A DNA stretch of 33,638 nt, from positions 1 to 33,638 of IMG/VR virus record IMGVR_UViG_3300020283_000015. One strand, 5' to 3'. The notes under the pieces were generated by a model. It ran no database searches, had not been told where the DNA came from, and saw nothing but the letters and a program-made list of their open reading frames with translations. Positions 1 to 7,476 of this stretch are shown here, in pieces. A program made the translations under genes and the position numbers. Origin of the DNA: a virus. The first letter of the stretch is position 1, and every line of letters begins with the position of its first letter.

Positions 1-188
1 AAATTACCGTCGAGGATACAGCACGTCGTAATGGAATTGCCAGACTTCTAGAAGAATGGAAACTCTGCGAAATAGTAGGTTCAGCCGAGCCTGCATCTCT
101 CCAAAAAGTAAAAGTAATCCCTTTCAAAGAAAAAGGTGATTGGACACTAAAAGCTAACTATACTATAGGTAAAAAGTCCACAAATTAG
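1..188 (+). CDS. regA: RegA translational repressor, C-terminal part
   Basis: This is the open 3' end of a gene whose start lies outside the window. It is read from position 3 and ends at TAG 186-188, giving 61 residues. The fragment matches the C-terminus of T4 RegA by recall: RR..IA.LLE.W...EIV, then V.PFK.K.DW.L...YTIG. In T4, RegA binds the start region of early phage mRNAs and blocks their translation. Its position directly before gene 43 is the T4 arrangement. The fragment covers about half of the usual roughly 122 residues, so the RNA-binding N-terminal half cannot be judged. Confidence 0.85.
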   Translation, partial: ITVEDTARRNGIARLLEEWKLCEIVGSAEPASLQKVKVIPFKEKGDWTLKANYTIGKKSTN

Positions 189-194
189 TATAAT
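189..194 (+). promoter_or_regulatory. TATAAT -10 box just before gene 43
   Basis: A perfect TATAAT preceded by AG overlaps the regA stop. It ends 7 nt before the gene 43 ATG at 202, so transcription would begin at or one base before the A of the start codon. There is no purine-rich ribosome binding site. No -35 box is evident. Confidence 0.5.
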
Positions 195-201
195 CTAGTT
201 A

Positions 202-2700
202 ATGTCAGAATACTACACTAATGTTGCCATATATGGGCAAAACTTACTCGTCCGCGGTATCAGAGATGGTGAAGAATTCAGGTCAAAGATTAAGTATGAC
301 CCAACTCTTTATATACAATCTGCTACAAAGACAGGATTTACCGATGTATATGGCAATCATCTAAAGCCATTACCATTTGACACAATGGTTGATGCCAGAA
401 ACTTTGGCAAACAGAATGAAGAAACAAATCTAAAAGTATATGGCTTCCCATTCTTTAACTCTCAGTACTGTATTGAACACTATCCAAATGCTGAGAATGA
501 TTGGAAACGTGAAGAAATAAGAACATTCACTATTGATATTGAAGTTAGCTCAGAAGAAGGTTTCCCTGAGCCAGGTGAAGCAGCTCATCCCATCACAGCA
601 ATATGTCTACATGATTCTATTACAGATAAGTTTATTACATTCGGTAATGGTGATTGGTCAAGAAAAGATTCAGTACTTACAGATTCTGATTTGCTAGATA
701 AAATTGTATATGTACCATGTAATTCAGAAAGACAGATACTTGATTTCTTTATAAAGTATTGGTCAGACCACTATCCACAAATTGTGACAGGTTGGAATAC
801 ACAATCATTTGATATGCCATATATTCATAATCGTATGGTAAAACTAGGCTTTGATGTTAAAAGACTCTCACCATGGGGTCTTACCCGTATCAAAGAGTTT
901 CCTACTAAACAAGGTACTCAGATGCGTGTTGAGATTACAGGTATCGATGATATTGATTATCTTGACAGATATAAAAAGAATGCTGTACAAGAATCATATC
1001 GTCTTGACCATATTGCCTTCATCGAACTTGGTGAAAAGAAACTAGATTATAAAGAAGTTGGTTCACTACATAAATTATTCTTTGAAGATTTCAATAAGTT
1101 TATTGATTATAATATTCAAGATACTAATCTTGTCAAAAGACTTGACGATAAGATGGGATTGATTGATGTTCAGATTGCTGTAGCATATAAAGCAGGTATT
1201 AACTATGAAGATGTATCTGGTGTTGTTAAAACCTGGGATGCTATGATTAATAAAGAAATGTTCTTTGAAAAGAAGATACCACCATTTAGTTTTCCAAGAA
1301 CTGGATTTACTGAAGCTATTCCAGGCGGTTATGTAAAACCACCACAAGTTGGTAAACATGGATGGGTTGCTTCATTTGATTTGAACTCTCTATATCCTCA
1401 CCTTATTATGCAATATAATATATCACCTGAAACTATCATGGATAAATTGCAAGTATGGCCGGATATCTCTGAAGAAAAGCGTATGCGCGATTTCTTACAT
1501 GGTAAATCATTTAAATCACAAGGTGATTTTGCTGTGGCTGCTTCAGGCTGGATGTTTAAGAAAGACTTTGAAGGTATCATACCAAGAGTTATGCGTAAGC
1601 TATATGATGAACGTAAACAAATTCAAGGTGTAATGAAGAAGAAGCAGAAAGAAGGTGGTGATATTACCAAACTTCATCTTGCTCAATACGTTCGTAAAAT
1701 CCTATTGAACTCAGGTTATGGTGCAATCACAAACAAGTATTACAGATGGTTTGACCCAAGACTTGGTTCTAGTATCACATTATCCGGTCAGTTTGTAATT
1801 CAACGTGCTGAAATGGCAATCAATAGATATCTTAACAAGCTCTTAAAGACAGATAAAGTTGATTATGTTATTGCAATTGATACAGATTCAAACTATGTAA
1901 ATCTTCAACCATTGGTTGATAAGTTCTTCGCAGATAAATCTAAAGCGGAAGTTGTAGATATTCTTGACAGAGTCTGCGAAGAACAACTAACCAAAGCTCT
2001 TAATAAAGAGTTTGATTCAATAGCTGAATATCAAAATGTATATGCTCAGAAGATGGTTATGGGTAGAGAAGCTATTGCAGATGCAGCATTCTGGACAGCA
2101 AAGAAAAGATATGCAATGAATGTCCATGATATGGAAGGTTATAGACCTGAAAAACCAAAGATTAAGATTCAAGGTCTTGAAGCCATTCGTTCAAGCACAC
2201 CTCAAGGCTGTAGAGAACCACTACTAAAACTTATTGAATTAGTACTAACAACTGATGAAGATACAGTCCAGAAAGCGATTGCCAACTTCAAGAAGCATTT
2301 CCTTACACTACCTGCAGAAGACATTGCATTTCCTAGAACTATGAATAATGTATGGCAATATACACCAAGAGATAATATTGGTTTCAAGAAAGGTACACCA
2401 CCACATATACGTGGTGCAATACTATACAATAGATTAATTAATCAACACAAACTCGATAAAGATTGGGAATACATCAAGAATGGTGAGAAAGGTAAATTCC
2501 TATGGCTTAGAGAACCTAATAATGTAGGTTCTGATGTTGTATCATATATGACTTCTATTCCTGATGAATTTAAAGTCAGAGATTATATCAACTATGAAAA
2601 AATGTTTAGTAAAATTATTGCTGAACCTATGGAAGGTATACTCGATCCTATCGGTTGGACTATTGAAAAGCAACTAGATCTAACAAATTTCTTTGAATAA
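202..2700 (+). CDS. 43: DNA polymerase, T4 gp43 type (family B)
   Basis: This is the replicative polymerase, with 3'-5' proofreading exonuclease and polymerase domains in one chain of 832 residues (T4 gp43 has 898). The Exo I motif DIE is at residues 112-114, the same numbering as the T4 catalytic Asp112 and Glu114. The exonuclease region continues with WNTQSFDMPYI. Polymerase motif A is SFDLNSLYPHLI, motif B is the KILLNSGYGAITNKYY segment, and motif C is IDTDSNYV with the catalytic DTD. The start at 202 is the only sensible one and has no Shine-Dalgarno sequence. It lies 7 nt after a TATAAT box, so the mRNA may be leaderless. It follows regA as in T4. The shorter length reflects compact inter-motif regions; no frameshift is seen. 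Confidence 0.97.
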   Translation: MSEYYTNVAIYGQNLLVRGIRDGEEFRSKIKYDPTLYIQSATKTGFTDVYGNHLKPLPFDTMVDARNFGKQNEETNLKVYGFPFFNSQYCIEHYPNAENDWKREEIRTFTIDIEVSSEEGFPEPGEAAHPITAICLHDSITDKFITFGNGDWSRKDSVLTDSDLLDKIVYVPCNSERQILDFFIKYWSDHYPQIVTGWNTQSFDMPYIHNRMVKLGFDVKRLSPWGLTRIKEFPTKQGTQMRVEITGIDDIDYLDRYKKNAVQESYRLDHIAFIELGEKKLDYKEVGSLHKLFFEDFNKFIDYNIQDTNLVKRLDDKMGLIDVQIAVAYKAGINYEDVSGVVKTWDAMINKEMFFEKKIPPFSFPRTGFTEAIPGGYVKPPQVGKHGWVASFDLNSLYPHLIMQYNISPETIMDKLQVWPDISEEKRMRDFLHGKSFKSQGDFAVAASGWMFKKDFEGIIPRVMRKLYDERKQIQGVMKKKQKEGGDITKLHLAQYVRKILLNSGYGAITNKYYRWFDPRLGSSITLSGQFVIQRAEMAINRYLNKLLKTDKVDYVIAIDTDSNYVNLQPLVDKFFADKSKAEVVDILDRVCEEQLTKALNKEFDSIAEYQNVYAQKMVMGREAIADAAFWTAKKRYAMNVHDMEGYRPEKPKIKIQGLEAIRSSTPQGCREPLLKLIELVLTTDEDTVQKAIANFKKHFLTLPAEDIAFPRTMNNVWQYTPRDNIGFKKGTPPHIRGAILYNRLINQHKLDKDWEYIKNGEKGKFLWLREPNNVGSDVVSYMTSIPDEFKVRDYINYEKMFSKIIAEPMEGILDPIGWTIEKQLDLTNFFE

Positions 2701-2703
2701 TAG

Positions 2704-2711
2704 TATAAATA
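2704..2711 (+). promoter_or_regulatory. T4-type late promoter TATAAATA
   Basis: An exact match to the T4 late promoter box lies 4 nt after the gene 43 stop codon. With usual T4 late spacing, transcription would begin at about 2717, which is the first base of the riboswitch P1 stem. Confidence 0.65.
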
Positions 2712-2715
2712 TTAT

Positions 2716-2850
2716 ACGTTCATCAACTTTTTAGTTGACGGAAGTAGGCAAAACCTGAAAACCTCCCTATTCTTAGGGGAAAGCAAGTACCTTCTTTTTG
2801 GGTCAATAAATCCAGAAGGGAACGAGACCGAAAGTTTGCTGAAGGAACGC
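2716..2850 (+). ncRNA. Glutamine riboswitch (glnA / Downstream-peptide class)
   Basis: The sequence carries the conserved core of glutamine-binding RNAs by recall of the family. A 5' strand CGTTCA at 2717-2722 is followed by a hairpin TCAAC-ttttt-AGTTGA (about 2723-2738). Then comes the invariant ACGGAAGTAGG (2738-2748), and after an insert CTGAAGGAACGCG (2839-2851). CGTTC 2717-2721 pairs with GAACG 2845-2849 as P1. The insert contains two further hairpins, CCCTA/TAGGG (2765-2778) and CCTTCT/AGAAGG (about 2790-2819), as expected for the longer Downstream-peptide form. Such RNAs occur in picocyanobacteria, cyanophage and marine metagenomes and normally sit before very short genes. Here the next gene encodes 40 residues. 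Confidence 0.85.
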
Positions 2851-2902
2851 GTTGAGAAGGGTGTACGTCGTGAGATGTATGTACGAAATCGATACGAAAA
2901 CC

Positions 2903-2907
2903 GGAGG
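2903..2907 (+). promoter_or_regulatory. Ribosome binding site of the riboswitch peptide
   Basis: GGAGG lies 4 nt before ATG 2912 and decides the start codon. GGAGGT 2903-2908 is exactly complementary to ACCTCC 2761-2766 inside the riboswitch insert. Masking of the site by the unliganded or liganded RNA is therefore possible; this is inference. Confidence 0.7.
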
Positions 2908-2911
2908 TAAT

Positions 2912-3034
2912 ATGTACTGCTATAGAGGTATCAAATACGATGCAAAGACCTTAAAAAGCAAGGCTAAGAAATCCAAAGCGAGAAAAAGTGATGAAATCAC
3001 TTATCGTGGGATTACTGGCAAAGTTGCTGCTTAA
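2912..3034 (+). CDS. Small YRG-repeat peptide under riboswitch control (DUF4278-like)
   Basis: This encodes 40 residues starting MYCYRGIKYD and ending TYRGITGKVAA. The middle is very basic (KSKAKKSKARK). The two YRG motifs, one at each end, resemble the small cyanobacterial and cyanophage DUF4278 proteins by recall. The open frame extends upstream to 2852, but that part lies in the riboswitch, and the strong GGAGG site fixes the start at 2912. The gene is enclosed by a late promoter, a glutamine riboswitch and a terminator, so it is a single-gene transcription unit expressed late and tuned by glutamine. Its function is unknown. In cyanobacteria some glutamine-riboswitch peptides act on nitrogen metabolism, for example glutamine synthetase inactivating factor; whether this one does is speculation. 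Confidence 0.75.
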   Translation: MYCYRGIKYDAKTLKSKAKKSKARKSDEITYRGITGKVAA

Positions 3035-3055
3035 GCTCATTGCAACAGTATTTGG

Positions 3056-3084
3056 AAAGGGGAGGAAACTCCCCTTTCTTTTTT
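3056..3084 (+). terminator. Rho-independent terminator
   Basis: A perfect 9-bp stem AAAGGGGAG/CTCCCCTTT with a GAAA tetraloop is followed by CTTTTTT. It ends the riboswitch-peptide transcript. It is the clearest intrinsic terminator in the window. Confidence 0.92.
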
Positions 3085-3096
3085 AATAAATAATAC

Positions 3097-3483
3097 ATGG
3101 CAAAACAATTAGAAGATATACTTAAAGAGTATGATGGCGATATAGACTCATTCATTGAGATGATTGAAAAACTCAAAGAAGATGAAGGAGAACAAATATC
3201 AAAAGGAAAGAATGCTCTTGAGAAATCAGATGATGAAGAAGAAAAAGAAGTAGCTGATGGTGAAGCATCCATCGGAGATGTACAAGCCGCTTCTCCAGCA
3301 AGTGTACCAGGAGAAGTTCCTGGTGCTAATGTTGCTATTGGAAATAAAACCTTTGATAATGATAAAGCAGACGCTGACGAAACACAAGAAATAAAGTTAA
3401 GCGGAAAAAAAGATAAAATCGTGACTAAGCCGCAGACAAAGGTAAATCCTAGCGAGTATGGTCATATCGATGCAGCTGGATAA
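3097..3483 (+). CDS. Acidic hypothetical protein
   Basis: This 128-residue protein is not recognised. The N-terminal 55 residues are helical and very acidic, with a run of D and E near residues 45-52. The middle is rich in Gly, Ala, Pro and Val, and the C-terminus is lysine-rich. This low-complexity, probably disordered composition would suit a scaffold or prohead-core type protein, but nothing more supports that. There is no Shine-Dalgarno sequence. An AATAAATA box (3085-3092) sits 4 nt before the ATG, right after the terminator. It overlaps the next gene by a few bases, suggesting coupling. Confidence 0.7.
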   Translation: MAKQLEDILKEYDGDIDSFIEMIEKLKEDEGEQISKGKNALEKSDDEEEKEVADGEASIGDVQAASPASVPGEVPGANVAIGNKTFDNDKADADETQEIKLSGKKDKIVTKPQTKVNPSEYGHIDAAG

Positions 3484-3829
3484 GAAAAATTTTGAAAAGT
3501 ATGCATTTGATAATTATCGAAATGCAATAGCTGACAAGACAGAATTCAAAGAAGACCTACGTAAAGCTCAACACGCCAGAAAATTAGCAACAAAAATAGT
3601 CAATGGTAAAGATGTCAATATCAGACTTCTTGTAAATCACGTTATATTATTCTTTAATGTATTTGCACCTGTAGCGGCTAAGGAGCTGCTTTTATTTCAC
3701 TCAAATGATGCTGAGAAGAGAGTATTTAAGACTATATTTGAGTACCTATCCTACCTAGATGAGAATGAATATCCAGAAATTAAATTTTGTTTGGAAACCG
3801 CGGTATTATTAAAAAGATTAAGGAATTAA
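3470..3829 (+). CDS. Conserved T4-like marine phage protein, unknown function
   Basis: The chosen start, ATG 3470, gives 119 residues beginning MQLDKKNFEKYAFDNY. The frame also has an ATG at 3458, but 3470 gives the shorter overlap with the preceding gene (stop 3481-3483). The pattern KNF.KYA..NY, then INIRLLVNHVILFFNVF and a C-terminal FLETAVLLKRL-like helix, resembles a small helical protein I recall from cyanophages and pelagiphages. It has no enzyme motif. It is not gp62: the T4 order places clamp loader genes on the other side of regA, outside this window. Confidence 0.7.
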   Translation: MQLDKKNFEKYAFDNYRNAIADKTEFKEDLRKAQHARKLATKIVNGKDVNIRLLVNHVILFFNVFAPVAAKELLLFHSNDAEKRVFKTIFEYLSYLDENEYPEIKFCLETAVLLKRLRN

Positions 3830-3836
3830 ATATACC

Positions 3837-4424
3837 ATGGCCGGTAAAGGAATTATAGACACATTATTTGTATTTAGATTACTTCGTAAATTAACTATGA
3901 AGTATGAGAAATGGGATGCGTTTAAATCTGGTGTGATTGATAAGAAAGGTAATATTTTAGTTAAGAAAAAAGAAAGAGATAAGAAACAAAAAGACTCTTT
4001 CAATATGTTAGATAGATTAGCATGGAATCTAAAAAGATTATTAGGTAAAGTACCTGGTGGTAAGTCACAAATCGCATCTTATATAGCCGCACTAGCATTA
4101 ATTAAGGAATACACAATAAGAGAAAAAGGTGAAGCAACCTCTGAATATCTATCTGAAAGATTAGAAGAACATGGTCTTGTTAAAAAAAGAGATTACGATC
4201 TATCAAATGCTGAAGGATATTGGAATGCTATGCTTGACGCAATGGAAGAAAGCATGACGAGTGGAGCTTCATTTGGTGGTCCATTATCTGGAGCAAATAC
4301 TAACGCAGCAGTAAATGCTGGTGGTCTTGCTGGTATGGATTCACTCTTAGATGGCGGAACTAAAGACCCTAAAAAGAAAAAGAAAAAGAAAGACTCTTTA
4401 GAAAAAATTCTAGATCAGCTATAG
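3837..4424 (+). CDS. Conserved phage hypothetical protein with lysine-rich tail
   Basis: This is a 195-residue protein. Residues 5-40 form FVFRLLRKLT..YEKWDAFKSGVIDKKGNIL, a pattern I recall in proteins of many T4-like marine phages. A helical segment around NLKRLLGKVPGGKSQIASYIAALALI follows. The C-terminal quarter is Gly/Ala/Ser-rich and ends in DPKKKKKKKDSLEKILDQL. The lysine run is encoded by a long A-rich tract (4373-4391), a possible slippage site. It lies 7 nt after the preceding gene, with no clear ribosome binding site. The function is not known to me; a structural or assembly role is possible but not shown. Confidence 0.7.
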   Translation: MAGKGIIDTLFVFRLLRKLTMKYEKWDAFKSGVIDKKGNILVKKKERDKKQKDSFNMLDRLAWNLKRLLGKVPGGKSQIASYIAALALIKEYTIREKGEATSEYLSERLEEHGLVKKRDYDLSNAEGYWNAMLDAMEESMTSGASFGGPLSGANTNAAVNAGGLAGMDSLLDGGTKDPKKKKKKKDSLEKILDQL

Positions 4425-4430
4425 TATAAT
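4425..4430 (+). promoter_or_regulatory. TATAAT -10 box just before the primase gene
   Basis: AG-TATAAT overlaps the end of the preceding gene and ends 6 nt before ATG 4437. Initiation 7 nt downstream would fall exactly on the A of the ATG. No ribosome binding site is present. Confidence 0.5.
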
Positions 4431-4436
4431 CTTACT

Positions 4437-5282
4437 ATGGTAATGGAAGTCTCGTGCCCAGCTTGCGGTACACAGCCGAGCTTTGTCTATAATGACTCTG
4501 ATATAGAAATGTTTCTATGTCATGGCTGTCAACGCAATTCAAGATGGGAGTATATTAAGAATGCTTTTGGTGACAACAACAAGTCTGATTCTACTAGGAA
4601 TCGCGTTCACATCAAAGTCTCAGCGAATCATAACAACTTGTTATCTGATATGCAGAGGGTTATTGATATGGACGACTCTCATATATGCGTTCAGTTTATA
4701 CGGGATAGGAGGATTCCTATTCACTATCGCGGCCTCTTTTACTATACTCAAGATCTTGGAAAGCTCGTTAATCGGTACGGGTACAATTTCAAAGATTCTC
4801 AAGAAAAAATAATCATACCATTTTTTGATGAAGATGGTAAGTTATTTGCTCTTCAAGCAAGAGCATTAGACAACTCATTACCTAAATATATTACTATATT
4901 GTTGGATAAAGATAAAGGTAAGATCTTTGGTCTTGAAAGATGGAACAAAGATGAAACTACTTACTTAGTTGAAGGTCCAATAGATAGTTTATTTTTGCCT
5001 AATGCTCTCGCGATGGCTGGTTCAGACATCACAGAAAATAAATATAGTAATTCAGACATAATAGTATGTCTAGACAATGAACAGCGAAATGCAGAAATAG
5101 TTTCTAAATATTCAAAGTTCATTGATAGGGGTTTCAAAATTGTAATTTGGCCTGATAACATAAGAAGTAAAGATATTAATGACATGATTTTAGAAAACCT
5201 TAATCCCCTCCAAATAATTCAAGAAAATACTTACCACGGCCTAGCAGCCAAAATTAAACTCGATAATTGGAAGAGAGTTTGA
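4437..5282 (+). CDS. 61: DNA primase, T4 gp61 type
   Basis: This primase would make RNA primers for lagging-strand synthesis together with the gp41 helicase encoded at 15541. It has 281 residues (T4 gp61 has 342). The zinc ribbon is CPAC at residues 7-10 and CHGC at 28-31. The Toprim domain has YLVEGPIDSLFL (catalytic Glu) and a later IIVCLDNEQRN (acidic metal ligand). Between them lies an IPFFDEDGKLFALQAR segment like the pre-Toprim fold of DnaG-type primases. ATG 4437 fits a -10 box at leaderless spacing; ATG 4443 is an alternative. The stop overlaps the nrdA start (TGATG). Confidence 0.88.
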   Translation: MVMEVSCPACGTQPSFVYNDSDIEMFLCHGCQRNSRWEYIKNAFGDNNKSDSTRNRVHIKVSANHNNLLSDMQRVIDMDDSHICVQFIRDRRIPIHYRGLFYYTQDLGKLVNRYGYNFKDSQEKIIIPFFDEDGKLFALQARALDNSLPKYITILLDKDKGKIFGLERWNKDETTYLVEGPIDSLFLPNALAMAGSDITENKYSNSDIIVCLDNEQRNAEIVSKYSKFIDRGFKIVIWPDNIRSKDINDMILENLNPLQIIQENTYHGLAAKIKLDNWKRV

Positions 5283-7270
5283 TGATTGACATAGACAAAA
5301 AACAAGATTCACTGTTAGCAGATTACGCAGTGAGCATGCTCAAAGATTTTTATATGAGACCCTCAGAAAAATCACCACAAGAAGCATACGCTAGAGCAGC
5401 ATTAGCCTGGTCAAGATTTAATGGTAAAACTGATAAAGAACTTGCACAAAGAATATATGACTATGCAAGTAAGAAATGGTTTATGTTTGCATCGCCAGTT
5501 TTATCAAACGCACCTAACGGCAAACCGAATGAAGATAAAGGTATGCCTATTAGTTGTTTCCTAACATATGTACCTGACACACTTGAAGGTTTGATTAGTC
5601 ATTCATCAGAACTAAGATGGTTATCAGTATATGGTGGTGGTGTTGGTGGTCACTGGTCAGATGTACGTACTATTTCTGATATAGCACCTGGACCAATACC
5701 ATTTTTACATACTGTAGATGCTGATATGATTGCATATAGACAAGGTAAAACACGTAAAGGTTCTTATGCGGCTTATATGGATATCAGACATCCAGATATT
5801 TTAGAATTCATGCAACTTAGAATTCCAACAGGTGATGTACAAAGAAAAGCACTCAACATTCACAACGCCGTAAACTTAACAGATGACTTTATGAATGCTG
5901 TAATGAATGATGAAGAGTGGGAGTTCAAAGACCCGAATGATAATAGAGTCACAGATAAAATGCCTGCAAGAAAAATATGGCAACAATTATTAGAAACAAG
6001 ATTTAGAACAGGAGAACCATATCTTAATTTTATTGATACTGCAAACAAAGCACTACCAGAACCACTGAAAAAAGCAGGTCTTAAAATCAATGGTTCTAAT
6101 CTATGTAATGAAATACATCTACCTACAAGTGAAGATAGAACAGCAGTGTGTTGTTTATCATCACTCAATTTAGAATATTATGATGATTGGAAAGATACTA
6201 CAATTGTAGAAGATCTAATCACCATGTTAGATAACGTATTAGAATACTTTATACAAAATGCACCTGATACTATTGAAAGAGCAAAGTATTCAGCAGCACG
6301 TGAGAGATCTCTAGGTCTTGGAGCCATGGGTTTTCATTCTTACTTACAAAGAAAAGGATGTTCTTGGCAAACGGAGGTGGCTCGTGAGTATAATACTAAT
6401 ATATTTAAGACAATTAAGGAGAGAGCAAATGAACAAACTGAATTATTGGCAAAACAAAGAGGAGAATATTTAGACGGTAATGGAAGTTCTAAACGCAATT
6501 CTCACCTATTGGCAATCGCTCCCAACGCTTCTAGTGGTATCATTCTTTCTACTTCTCCTTCTATTGAACCGCTAAAAGCAAATGCTTATACACACAGAAC
6601 TAGAGCCGGTAGTTTTTTAGTTAAAAACAAATATCTAGAAAGACTCTTAGAAAGAAAAAAAGAAAATAAAAATGGTGTGTGGAAGAGTATTATTACTAAT
6701 AAGGGTTCTGTACAACATTTAACTTTTTTATCAGATGAAGAAAAAACATTATTTAAAACAGCAGATGAACTCGATCAAAGATGGGTTGTTCAACATGCGG
6801 CTGATAGACAAGAATATATTTGTCAAGGTCAAAGCGTGAATTTATTTTTCCCATCAGGTTGTGATAGAGCATATGTAAATGATGTGCATTTAAAAGCATG
6901 GAAAGAAGGATTAAAAGGTTTGTACTATTTAAGAACAGAAGCTAAAGTTAGAGCAGAAACTGTAGCAGACAAAGTTGCAAGAGTAGCTCTAGTTGATAAT
7001 GACAGAAATGTTATATATGGAAAAGATGATTGTCCATTCTGTCACATGGCTAAAGAAGAATTCAGAATTCGAGGAATTCCGTATGACTTTATCAATATTG
7101 AAAAACTTGGTAAGACGGCTGCGGAAGTGACTGGAAGGAAGGATGTTAAAACTGTCCCACAAATTTATCTTAAAGGTGAATATGTAGGTGGTTATGACGA
7201 GTTCATGTCCTTTATAAATAAAGGGCAAGAGCAAAACAATGAAGATGAATGTCGAGCCTGTGAAGGTTAG
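5282..7270 (+). CDS. nrdA: Ribonucleotide reductase class I alpha subunit with internal glutaredoxin
   Basis: This enzyme reduces ribonucleotides to deoxyribonucleotides for phage DNA synthesis, with NrdB encoded just downstream. The ATG at 5282 overlaps the primase stop; a TTG at 5267 is in frame but less likely. The length is 662 residues, and the N-terminal ATP cone of host enzymes is absent or reduced. Catalytic motifs are visible: PISCFL (first redox Cys), NLCNEIHLP (Asn, radical Cys, Glu), TAVCCLSSLNL (second redox Cys) and LYYLRTEA (radical-transfer Tyr pair). Residues about 575-645 form a glutaredoxin domain with DDCPFCHMAK, TVPQIYLKG and VGGYDEF. The last residues are DECRACEG, a CxxC tail like that of normal NrdA. 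The glutaredoxin is thus inserted between the core and the redox tail. Confidence 0.95.
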   Translation: MIDIDKKQDSLLADYAVSMLKDFYMRPSEKSPQEAYARAALAWSRFNGKTDKELAQRIYDYASKKWFMFASPVLSNAPNGKPNEDKGMPISCFLTYVPDTLEGLISHSSELRWLSVYGGGVGGHWSDVRTISDIAPGPIPFLHTVDADMIAYRQGKTRKGSYAAYMDIRHPDILEFMQLRIPTGDVQRKALNIHNAVNLTDDFMNAVMNDEEWEFKDPNDNRVTDKMPARKIWQQLLETRFRTGEPYLNFIDTANKALPEPLKKAGLKINGSNLCNEIHLPTSEDRTAVCCLSSLNLEYYDDWKDTTIVEDLITMLDNVLEYFIQNAPDTIERAKYSAARERSLGLGAMGFHSYLQRKGCSWQTEVAREYNTNIFKTIKERANEQTELLAKQRGEYLDGNGSSKRNSHLLAIAPNASSGIILSTSPSIEPLKANAYTHRTRAGSFLVKNKYLERLLERKKENKNGVWKSIITNKGSVQHLTFLSDEEKTLFKTADELDQRWVVQHAADRQEYICQGQSVNLFFPSGCDRAYVNDVHLKAWKEGLKGLYYLRTEAKVRAETVADKVARVALVDNDRNVIYGKDDCPFCHMAKEEFRIRGIPYDFINIEKLGKTAAEVTGRKDVKTVPQIYLKGEYVGGYDEFMSFINKGQEQNNEDECRACEG

Positions 7271-7290
7271 ACCAAGCGAAGGAGGAAAGT

Positions 7291-7461
7291 ATGCCTGAGG
7301 CAATCAGTTATACCGAGGAGCTGCAGACAATGCTAGACCGCACCATCGCTAGAGGTAATCCAAATGCACAAGATATTAAATCTTTGTGTTCGGTTATCTT
7401 TAGAATGAATGAGCGAATCAAAGCATTAGAAGAGCAAATCGTTCTAGACGAAAAAAAGTAA
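7291..7461 (+). CDS. 56-residue hypothetical protein between nrdA and nrdB
   Basis: This short gene runs from MPEAISYTEELQ to VLDEKK. It has a strong ribosome binding site, GGAGG, at 7281-7285 before ATG 7291. The next gene, nrdB, follows 15 nt later with its own site. The protein is helical with a coiled-coil-like C-terminal half (MNERIKALEEQIVL). Its position suggests co-expression with ribonucleotide reductase. I do not recognise the family. Confidence 0.75.
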   Translation: MPEAISYTEELQTMLDRTIARGNPNAQDIKSLCSVIFRMNERIKALEEQIVLDEKK

Positions 7462-7476
7462 ATAAGGAGAAGTAAA

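Noticed and set aside
1075-1359. Minus-strand open frame inside gene 43
   Set aside because: It is a shadow of the polymerase gene: low complexity, no start signal and no recognisable product.
2852-2911. Upstream extension of the YRG peptide frame to 2852
   Set aside because: This stretch is the end of the riboswitch and its linker. A strong GGAGG places the start at 2912.
3470-3829. Clamp loader small subunit gp62
   Set aside because: Length is in a similar range but no motif supports it, and T4 order puts gene 62 on the far side of regA.
4373-4391. Programmed frameshift at the A-rich lysine tract
   Set aside because: The frame continues normally to a stop and no alternative frame extends usefully. 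Only slippage-prone composition remains.
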